DNA of 64,000 nt from Alentia gelatinosa. Its lineage: Eukaryota > Annelida > Polychaeta > Phyllodocida > Polynoidae. The position numbers were made by a program, and so were the translations under genes. The notes under the pieces were generated by a model. The model was not told the DNA's origin. It made no database searches and saw only the letters and a list, made by a program, of their open reading frames with translations. Within the stretch, counting starts at the first letter, position 1; each line of letters begins with the position of its first letter. Below, one piece after another: positions 54,872 through 64,000 of the stretch. Location: assembly GCA_950022655.1 (NCBI GenBank), contig OX465589.1, positions 24,047,626 through 24,111,625 on the forward strand. The letters run 5' to 3'.

Positions 54872-55774
54872 TCAGATACCTTTCTTGTTATCACTGGAAG
54901 AATCTGAATTTGAATTCCCCCGGACAAATTTAGTCTTCTTATCTCCTAACTCTTTTAATTTCTTGTAGAGTGCGACATATGAGAAGGTAGTTTCAAAATT
55001 TAGAAACTTTTCTGACAGAAAACTATCTCTGTAACCAAAAAATTTCAAACCAAGAGTATCGCATTTAAATCGTACTGATTCGTCATAATCCACAAGACTC
55101 TTACCTGTATGTGTAGCACGCCTATCGACTAAATAGGCCATGTGGTCCGAGTATGTTGAACTGTCTAGACCTTGTTCATTGATACTACATAATAGTCCCA
55201 ATGACGCACTCAACATTTGGTCATAGTTTGGAGTATCTACTCCGGGGGGGGGGGGGGGGAGAAATGGTTGCAAGGAAAAATAACGACACTTACGCTTTGT
55301 TTTTGCGGAACTAGAATGAGTAGTCTCTGCCCTTGTATCGTTACCCTGTTTATCCGGAGCACAAAAAGTACCACGTTGTTGGGGAAAAACGGGTTTGAAT
55401 CCTCCTTTTGGTAAAGGTGAACCGCCCGTAGCCAAACCGGATTGGTCTACCAAAGGAGTAGTGTCCTGAATGTTTGTTCCTGGAGTGGGTGATACATTTA
55501 AACCTTTAAACAAATTAACTAACGAGCTTAACTCGTCTCTTAATTGTTTCATGTCTCGCCTAAGAACCTCATTTTCTTCCAAAATAGGTTGTATCCACCC
55601 CGGAGTTGAAACTACCTTTTTTTCTCTACTCCTGTGTTTGCTTCCTCTTTCCTCTACCTCACTGTCATAGTCCCCCTTTATCTCTTGTTCTATTTGGTCA
55701 ACTCTACAAAAAGGGCAACCGTCACGGTGTGACCGTCCATTGAACTCCCTGTGACAGCTGTCACACCTTTTCAT
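54872..55774 (-). pseudogene. Gag-like ORF1 of element A
   Basis: The likely start is the ATG at 55774 (MKRCDSCHREFNG), giving 300 residues. A zinc-ribbon-like cluster CDSC...H...CPFC occupies the first 25 residues. A Lys/Glu-rich helix follows (LEENEVLRRDMKQLRDELSS), then a Pro/Gly-rich middle. The C-terminal capsid-like part (YDQMLSASLGLLCSINEQG, HMAYLVDRRATHTGKSLVDYD, GLKFFGYRDSFLSEKFL, YVALYKKLKEL) is clearly homologous to the frame of element B. The frame is open further upstream through the leader and includes a hydrophobic stretch, which I regard as noncoding. A poly-G run (55246-55259) encodes the Pro tract. Confidence 0.65.
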
Positions 55775-56095
55775 AATTGTAGCAGAAATCCACAACAATA
55801 ACAATAATATCACACAACAAGTAAAAGCACCATAGGCAAAACGACCAACCTTACTTGAACCCCGTAAATACGAATGCATATACGTGGGTGTCATACCTGG
55901 AAAAATTCCGGTTGAAGTCGAGTTGAAGTAATTTTTTATGGTTGGTCTGGTCCAAGCGAGGGTTGAGGTTGGAAAGAGGGCTAGTGTGGTCCTGGCCGGC
56001 CGGACGTCACCTCCCTCACGTGGGCTGCCCTCAGCACTCCTTGCGGATACTGCGCTGTAATTACTGCAGCGCCCTCTGTACTTTGGCCGAGGTAA

Positions 56096-57400
56096 CGACT
56101 TCTTCCTCTTATATACATATAAACCTCGGGGTTGGTTTATATATCTCATAAGCTGGAAGATATGATAATGTGTAACGATAATAAATAATAGTAACAGATA
56201 ACAACGAGTGATTGAGTTTGGCTTAATTTAATATCAACAATGATCAAGGTAGGTTATGATTGTTGATAACCTCCACCTGCCAAAATAATCACTCAGAAAA
56301 ATAATTTCGATATAATATATTGGTCTAACTCCTGTTTCTTGTCCATCGATCGCGTGAGATAGAGGAGGACAGACCAACTGGCCCAATCCCCTAACTCCTT
56401 AATGTCCCCAAGTGGGACACCCGCCTGAAATAAGGCAGAGGCTCCACCTCGCCCGAAAGAGTGAGAAGAACAATGCTGTAAACCTAAATTGTCCTGAAAC
56501 TCCTTGAGCTTCTTTGATAAATTGACAAAAGCATACGTCGTCTCATGGTTTAAAAACTTTTCGGTCAAAAATGAGTCTCCATAACCAAAACCTTCAACTC
56601 CTAATGAGTCGGCTTTTTCCCTCATAGCTAAGTCATGCTCAACTAATGATCTACCAGTGTGGGTTGGTTTGCGGTCTATCAAATACGCTATGTGGTCTGC
56701 CAATCCCTCTGTATTGAAACCTTGGGCTGATAAACTCCTGAGTAAACCCATATCCGCACTTAAAACCTGGTCAAAAGTGGGGTTGTCACACCCTGGAGGT
56801 AGAAAAAGGACTTTGACTTACGTTTGGTTTTTCCCCCACACGTATGTACACCTGAACATGACTGAACACTTCCCTGCACATGTGGGGGTACAAAACTTTT
56901 CGGACTCCGATACGTTGGCCTCAACTTTGGTGCCTGAAGGGTCTGAGGCAATGAACCTTGACCTATCACTTCATGGGTGAATGCCCTCTGAGTACCGTTC
57001 GTTGCACCCTCAGTGCCACGTGGAATACCTGTCTCACTCTGATTATTAGTCAATGAACTTACACCCTGTAACTGGAAATTCTGAAAACTTGAACATAATG
57101 TCTGTATGTCTGTTTTCAAAGAGGAAATTTCCCTCTTTATACTCTCATGTTCAAATAAAATTGTATTTACCCAGGGTGGCTTCGCCCATGTTGAAGATCC
57201 CTCACCGCTTCCTCCCATTGCTGGTCCACCAATGGCGCCTTGCGTTTCTTCCTCTGCTGAACGGACAAAAGTCGAAAACTTTGAGAGAAATTTTTTTTTC
57301 TCCAATGAGGTGTTGAAGCGGTGAGGGATCCCGAGAGAGTGAGGCCGAGTCGTGGTCCTGAGCGTTGAAATAGTCCCTATAGCAGCGCCCTCTGTGATGA
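56096..57400 (-). mobile_element. DIRS-type element B, internally deleted
   Basis: This is a short relative of element A in the same orientation. Its 5' leader shares GCAGCGCCCTCTGT with A (57384-57397 against 56064-56077). It encodes a gag-like ORF, then jumps directly to the last 70 codons of the recombinase and the common 3' end. RT, RNase H and most of the recombinase are missing. The jump lies at 56491, right after the shared CTAAATTGT. It would depend on other elements for movement. Confidence 0.78.
56293..57305 (-). pseudogene. Gag-like ORF fused to recombinase C-terminus (element B)
   Basis: The frame 56760-57305 gives the gag N-terminal half (KREISSLKTDIQTLCSSFQNF; Lys-rich GGKTKRKSK). 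After a frame break near 56760 it continues at 56293-56751 with the capsid-like block (HIAYLIDRKPTHTGRSL, GFGYGDSFLTEKFLNHE). That block runs without a stop into the recombinase tail (LGLQHCSSHSFGRGG, GDWASWSVLLYLTRSM). The catalytic H-x-x-R reads HSFG: the Arg codon is changed to Gly, so the joined domain is not an active recombinase. The fusion is a product of internal deletion. Confidence 0.75.
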
Positions 57401-57500
57401 CCTTTGAGACCTTGATGGTATTGGATCCCGTGATGCGAGGACCCCTGGTGTGGATCCTACGAACTGGTTCTTCTTTATATGGTTATAAACCGTGGTAGCT

Positions 57501-57505
<5 letters not shown>

Positions 57506-57589
<84 letters not shown>
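57506..57589. repeat. (TA)n microsatellite
   Basis: About 84 bases of uninterrupted TA. Confidence 0.98.
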
Positions 57590-59034
<1,445 letters not shown>

Positions 59035-59419
59035 TTGAGTGGTTTAACCAGACATGATTTTGATCTTATAACAAACACATCACAATCTGATTGACGTCAC
59101 GACACGATGCAGAGTGATACGTGAAGACAGGGATGTCAGTTGGGGTTAGTAAAATACGTGGAAACATTTTTCATGAGGAATCTGATATCTCAGAAAGACC
59201 GAGGAGACTTGGTAAATATGCCGGCGTAGCCACAGCATGGGTGTGCGGCAGGTTTAAACCGGTATTACTAGAGTGAATCAGGCTCAATAGATAAGATATT
59301 TGTTTTACACATACAAACCTTTTTTCATATATACCGAACATGAAAATGTGGAAAAGTGGAAGGCTGCCATCTCTGACAAAATACACACTCCTAAATGTGT
59401 ATAATATCAAGAGACATCA

Positions 59420-59552
59420 CGAGTTTGAGTTTGAGTTTATTTATGTCGCGCATTTTGTTGGCTCCGCAATTACACGAGTCAAAGACAAGTGAGATTACGG
59501 AGCCAACAATATGCGTGGCATAAATAAATTCAAACTTAAACGAGTGGTGTCT
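59420..59552. repeat. Foldback repeat with roughly 45-bp arms
   Basis: The left arm (about 59428-59473) and right arm (about 59492-59536) are inverted copies sharing TTTATTTATG, CGCAT, TTGTTGGCTCCG and TAC/GTA ends. The loop is less than 20 bases. It resembles a foldback-type MITE or a strong hairpin; no target duplication was identified. Confidence 0.75.
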
Positions 59553-59587
59553 ACATTTTATCCTACCCAATTCCAAGGTTTTTTTAA

Positions 59588-59953
59588 CCCTTTAAGGACG
59601 GGTGCGTGTGACCGTGCTACCCCTGTGAGGACGGGTGCTGGTGTCTGTGTATACCGCTAGGGGACGGGCACATAGGTGTCAGAACCCAAAATTTGAGGGT
59701 ATAATCACGTGGTATAATACGTCATCCTTGATATTTATTTGTTTTCTCACTAGAAATACTTAATACGATATTAAAATTATATTCTGTGAAAATTTGATGT
59801 TCATTGATAAATAATTTCTTTATCAAAAATGATTTTATATGTTTTGGAGAAAAGATGCCTTGAGGCATCATTCGGCCTGGGCCGGTTGATGCCTCAAGGC
59901 ATCATTCGGACTGGACCGGTTGATGCCTCAAGGCATCATTCGTCCTTAAAGGG
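59588..59953. mobile_element. piggyBac-like MITE with TTAA target site
   Basis: Perfect 13-bp terminal inverted repeats (CCCTTTAAGGACG) are flanked on both sides by TTAA (59584-59587, 59954-59957). TTAA duplication and a CCCTTT start are hallmarks of piggyBac-type elements. The 366-bp interior is noncoding. It has a tandem 34-bp repeat at 59854-59945 whose unit contains the palindrome GATGCCTCAAGGCATC, and a variable GGACGGGTG motif near the left end. Confidence 0.88.
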
Positions 59954-59957
59954 TTAA

Positions 59958-60389
59958 TATTAAAAAGTAGTGACATAAACAACACTTTATGTCACACCCG
60001 TGACATAAACGAATCCCATGTTAAGCCTATGGCATTTATATTATGGGTAGGATAAAACATAGATTTTACCTAGTGGATACCTTCCTAAGATGTCATATAT
60101 CGTTGTGATAATCATGGACACCTGATTAAAAGTACACTGACAGTATGAGCACCCTGCTCCTTACTCCTTTTCCCCTATGGTTTACCAAATTGTTTATTGC
60201 TTTAGTTATATACTTGTATCCATCTGCTCGATGACAACCAGTAGTGTTAACTCTTTCTGTCCGAGCCTGAATGGGGAGCGTGCGCACTATGGAACGAGGC
60301 ATAATACTGCTATAAACCCCAAGGGCAACTTAGTAACCTGTAGATACAAGTTACTATAGTTACTAATCGAATGCCCACAGAGTATAATT
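59958..60389. other. Spacer, nothing recognised
   Basis: TGACATAAAC repeats near 59980-60010, otherwise featureless. Confidence 0.5.
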
Positions 60390-61570
60390 ATGACGATGAG
60401 GCTTTGCTGGAGTTGAAAATTTATTAAATTGATTATCAGAGGATAATCGCCCGGGACTGCGTAGGAGGTAGGGAACGGCGGCCAGATATTGGATGTAGGC
60501 CCCTGTGGAGGCGCAGCCTACGATATCATGGCCTGTGAAGCCACAGTGTAGCTCGAAGAGGGCCCTGGGGGGTCGATGAGTACGACCCCATTCGCCGCCT
60601 CCGCATATCGGGCAAACCATCCAAAATCTTCGAGGACAGCTGGAGGTATCCGGGCGGCCCCGTTTTCAGGGCTGGAGGCGAGGAAGGTGAGGGGCCTTGC
60701 GAGGAACCAGCGACTCTGCGAGACACATCGAGTGATATAGAGGAGGCGGCCGATGAGCGACCTGAGGCGGGCGCGGTCAATCGCCCCACGAGCGATACTG
60801 TCCCGGCACGCGTCGACCACGTCCCGAAAGCGGTCCTCCGGGATGCGGAGGGTGAGGGCATCACAGTCGAACACGATGCCCAGCCATTCCATGCATTTTG
60901 TCGGGGGCTGGCATTTTTCTGGGGCGAGGTTGAGGCCTAGGGCTGCCGCTGTGTTGGTAAACTCGGCGTAGGCCTCGGCGGCCGCCTCGTAGGAGCTCTC
61001 CACCCCCGCAAAGTCATCAATATATGCCAGCGCCCAGAAGCCCTTGGCCTCGAGATAGCATGTTGGCAAGCCGCGGCCGACAGGCGTGCCCCAAACGGGC
61101 AACAGACGTCTAGGTAGTATTGGCCTCGGGCCTGTATAGACTGGAGGGGTAGGTCCCGAGGGTCGACTCTTAACTGTCGATACGCTCTGGCGAGGTCAGC
61201 TTTCCATAGCCAGGCCGACACGCCGACGCCTTTGATGTAGGCCGCAAGGTCGGTGACCGTAGGGAGGACACATTGGCGAGCATATTCCAGGTGGGGGCCG
61301 AGACTTACCCCGTCGTTGACCCGTGTAGGCCTCTCTGTAAAAACTGTATTTGGCCCAGGTGGGGCCTACAGGAGTCGGCCAAAGGGCGCGAACTACCAGG
61401 CTGTAGGCGTCCAGGGAGCAGCGGGGGGCACCGGAACTCTTGATACGGGGCACGCCTGCGGCACGGGCGACAGTGGCGGTGGCGCTGGATGAAGCGAGGC
61501 CTGCTGGGGCATCGGGAGAGGCGGTGGTGGCACCCTTGCGGCTTGTAGGGTTAAAAAGAACATTCCCTAT
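60390..61570 (-). pseudogene. DIRS-type reverse transcriptase-RNase H fragment
   Basis: Minus strand, several frames: AWLWKADLARAYRQLRVDP, RGQYYLDVCCPFGARLSAAACQ, and the catalytic ALAYIDDFAGVESS at about 61000-61040. MEWLGIVFDCDALTLRIP and LRSLIGRLLYITRCVSQSR follow. The start of RNase H is at about 60420-60560, where the similarity fades. The motifs match those of the PAT-like element at 8400-9000 (WKADLWRAYRQLRIDP, YVDDF, VQWLGFVVDT). The composition is markedly GC-rich compared with its surroundings. No recombinase is seen to its left, so the element is truncated. Confidence 0.82.
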
Positions 61571-61609
61571 AGTAACAACATGAAACAAAATGGAGGGGGG
61601 GGGTGGATG

Positions 61610-61996
61610 GACAAAGTCGGCGGCGGCGCCCTCCCCGGCACCCGGGTTGCTACGGCGACTGGAGGCTGAAGCCACAGGCACAGCGCCCGCTGTGGCTTCG
61701 CGGGTGCTTACACGCAGGTCCGCGCTTGCGAGGACACTTGTGGCGCCATCTCGCCATCAGCTTCGACTACGGCTTTGTTGTGCCAACGGGCAACCGGCCA
61801 AAGGGCCTTCAGAGCAAACAACATCCCAAACTCCTACGCGGGGACACTTGTGGCGCCATCTCGCGTAGAAGATGTCGCACTGCGCTGGCGTGTAGCGTGG
61901 CCGGCCGCCGGGCTGGGAGGACAACCGTCCGCGATAACTCGATCAGTAATACATGAAACATTCGCCAATGGGCGAAAAACGTCGACAAAAGCGTTC
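61610..61996. repeat. 387-bp direct repeat, left copy
   Basis: It matches 63614-64000 at a constant offset of 2004 bases without indels; I noticed one substitution (61709/63713 region). It is GC-rich and contains CACTTGTGGCGCCATCTCG twice. The right copy is cut by the window edge, so the true length is larger or equal. Confidence 0.9.
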
Positions 61997-62100
61997 TCGT
62001 CCGCCAACGGGCTTCCCACGCTTCGACTACGGCTTTGTTGTGCCAACGGGCAACCGGCCAAAGGGCCTTCAGAGCAAACAACATCCCAAACTCCTACGCG
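61760..62100. repeat. 81-bp internal direct repeat
   Basis: An 81-base block beginning GCTTCGACTACGGCTTTG is present at 61760-61840 and 62020-62100. It occurs again in the right copy at 63764-63844. Confidence 0.9.
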
Positions 62101-63613
62101 AGGGTTCGGGGGGGAGAGTGACCGAGCGTGGCCGGGTGGGACCGGCCTACTGCCGAAAGAACTGGGCCCTTGCGGGTAGAGCCTGATGGTCGGCCCTTTG
62201 TAGGCCTGTCGGCCCTTTGTCCTCATTCCTCTGCTTTGTTCGGCAAATGGTCTCAGGGTGGGGGTAGGCAGAGCCTACATAGGCAGCACAATAAGCACAT
62301 ACATGAAGGAATGTTTTAGTACCATCCCCATGGCCTGTAGGCCGGTCCCATCCTGACGGCCTATTGTAGGCTGGGCATGGTACTCCTGAGGCTAGGCTAA
62401 TATCCCTGTCCTTTTTCTTTACACGGGAGCGGTTCTGACCGTTGTCGGCCGGTAGGCTGCCTAGGCATTCCTCGTCCCCTGGGTGGGAATGCCTCCAGAC
62501 ATTCCTCGTCCCCTGCGGGGGAATGCCTCCAGGCATTGCTAGGACTGAAAGAGTCAATAAAGCGGCTGATTCGGATAAAAGGTAGATCGTATATCATGCA
62601 TTTCACAATAGCACGATTAGCAGTCCAATCCGTTTCGTTGTGATATGTTCTAACGCCAAATGAGTAAGGTAATCATAACGTTTTGTCTAGTTTGACCTAA
62701 CCCAATAGTAAATAAGTTCATTTTCATTTGCTTGATTTATATTGGAAAGGTACTGAATTTCATTGTTTTCTGGATTTTTCTCAAAAACCAAAACAGTGAC
62801 CTATAGTTTTTAAAACTGAAATGTTTTGTACTATACATTAACAATATTCTGTGAAGGTCTGAAGAAAATGATGTGGGTTTTACTATGTTGAACCCAACTT
62901 TTTAAAATCTATATATTCTATAATGATATCATCAGAATATCAATCTCAAGATCATAAGCAAGTACGGTGAATCCAATTTAGATAGGTGTTCCACAACACT
63001 TCGAGATCATCATATTTAAGTTCCTGAAAATTGACATGGGTTTTAATTTTTATGGTGAATTGTCCGAAATGCCCTCAAGAATCGGAGTTGGGAGAATGCC
63101 AAAATATCAAAGAAAGCATATTATGAGTCTACCTTGAAAAAGTGTATGTGAAAATGGGTGAAAGTGTGCATTAGAAACAAATTTGATAGCCCCATATTGC
63201 ATTATTTTCTGCTAATGCGATTTTACAGCGAAGATACTCTTTAGAAAAAATGGAAGAAAATGTGTTCAATCTAATAGCTTATAGACTTTTCACATTCAGT
63301 CAGAGACCATTATTAAGAAGTAGCTTTTCGGGTTCGACAGTCACTTAATAGTGTCACAAAGCATCTAAGGAAGATCAAAGCATCTAAGACGTTATAAGAC
63401 GCTCATCTACTTTCCAAAAGGACGAAGCTTCAGTAAATGGCCGCTGTACCCTAATGTGACCTTTCATCCTTCCAATATCTGCGAAAGGAGGTTTCAAAGA
63501 TAAAGATATGTTTTTTTTCTATTCTACTCCGCATTTTCAGCCAGTTCATATATAATCAACTTAGCGCGTTCAGAGAGCTAAATATCGACATAATTCACAT
63601 ATCACAGGCATAT
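62101..63613. other. Spacer between the direct repeats
   Basis: The left part is GC-rich. A 35-bp tandem repeat (CATTCCTCGTCCCCTG...GAATGCCTCCAG) occurs at 62464-62535. From about 62580 the sequence becomes AT-rich and featureless. No gene recognised. Confidence 0.55.
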
Positions 63614-64000
63614 GACAAAGTCGGCGGCGGCGCCCTCCCCGGCACCCGGGTTGCTACGGCGACTGGAGGCTGAAGCCACAGGCACAGCGCCCGCTGTGGC
63701 TTCGCGGGTGCTTACAAGCAGGTCCGCGCTTGCGAGGACACTTGTGGCGCCATCTCGCCATCAGCTTCGACTACGGCTTTGTTGTGCCAACGGGCAACCG
63801 GCCAAAGGGCCTTCAGAGCAAACAACATCCCAAACTCCTACGCGGGGACACTTGTGGCGCCATCTCGCGTAGAAGATGTCGCACTGCGCTGGCGTGTAGC
63901 GTGGCCGGCCGCCGGGCTGGGAGGACAACCGTCCGCGATAACTCGATCAGTAATACATGAAACATTCGCCAATGGGCGAAAAACGTCGACAAAAGCGTTC
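63614..64000. repeat. 387-bp direct repeat, right copy (cut by window edge)
   Basis: Right copy of 61610-61996. Together with the RT at 60390-61570 it may be part of the split or terminal repeats of a GC-rich DIRS-type element. Confidence 0.9.

Larger units (their letters stand above)
50402..56095 (-). mobile_element. DIRS-type retroelement A with gag-like ORF1
   Basis: Read on the minus strand, the element has a 5' leader (about 56095-55775), a gag-like ORF, an acidic ORF, RT, RNase H and a tyrosine recombinase. It ends in an AT-rich 3' region that is about 97% identical over about 390 bp to the 3' end of element B (56096-56491). Absence of DDE integrase and protease, together with the recombinase, places it in the DIRS order. 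All large frames are broken, and a 720-bp foreign segment sits in the recombinase. The two elements lie in direct contact at 56095/56096. Confidence 0.8.

Noticed and set aside
55246..55259. G-run as a G-quadruplex regulator
   Set aside because: A single G homopolymer that encodes a Pro tract in the gag-like ORF; it is slippage-prone and not a four-tract motif.
59854..59945. CRISPR array
   Set aside because: The 34-bp units are contiguous, without spacers, and lie within a MITE in a eukaryotic sequence.
61590..62230. Overlapping GC-rich frames as host genes
   Set aside because: They lie in direct repeats next to a DIRS-type RT, are open in several frames at once because of GC content, and show no domain.

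Overview
The window looks like a transposon-rich stretch of an invertebrate animal genome, most likely a lophotrochozoan (a mollusc is my best guess, low to moderate confidence). The reasons are moderate AT content, no operons, many degenerate reverse transcriptases of several classes, and tyrosine-recombinase (DIRS/PAT) retroelements side by side with Ty3/gypsy, I-clade LINEs, tRNA-derived SINEs and MITEs. I recognise one probable host gene: an uninterrupted 173-codon centromeric-histone-like H3 (CenH3/CENP-A type) at 18448-18969.

Layout. 1-2138: 3' part of a PAT-like DIRS element with a SINE inside its recombinase. 2139-7379: no recognisable gene. 7380-17952: a second PAT-like element with complete split direct repeats (A1 ... 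B1-A2-B2). An I-clade LINE (minus strand, 10401-about 17330) sits in its recombinase, and a second LINE fragment (plus strand, 15425-16515) sits in that LINE's ORF1. 18391-19375: the CenH3-like gene. 19621-20935: a 660-bp tandem duplication carrying CRE and TATA motifs. 23939-24298: a second SINE copy. 24778-32009: a Ty3/gypsy element with both LTRs, a tRNA-His-type primer site, broken gag-pol and a 5'-truncated copy of the same I-clade LINE in place of its integrase region. 32375-38738: two related MITEs, a third SINE copy, and a paralogue of the repeat the PAT element inserted into. 40171-47868: a young errantivirus-like LTR element (gag, pro, RT, RNase H, integrase, env) with nearly identical LTRs and a 4-bp target duplication. 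50402-57400: two minus-strand DIRS-type elements lying tandemly, the second reduced to a gag-recombinase fusion. 57400-60360: microsatellites, a foldback repeat and a piggyBac-like MITE. 60390-64000: a further DIRS-type reverse transcriptase and a 387-bp direct repeat reaching the window edge.

Most coding sequence belongs to mobile elements, and most of it is interrupted by stops or frameshifts. The exceptions are the CenH3-like gene and the gag and env frames of the 40-48 kb element. The insertions date one another: SINE into DIRS, LINE into LINE into DIRS into an older repeat, LINE into gypsy. No tRNA, rRNA or CRISPR feature was seen. All calls come from reading motifs in the sequence; no database search was run.
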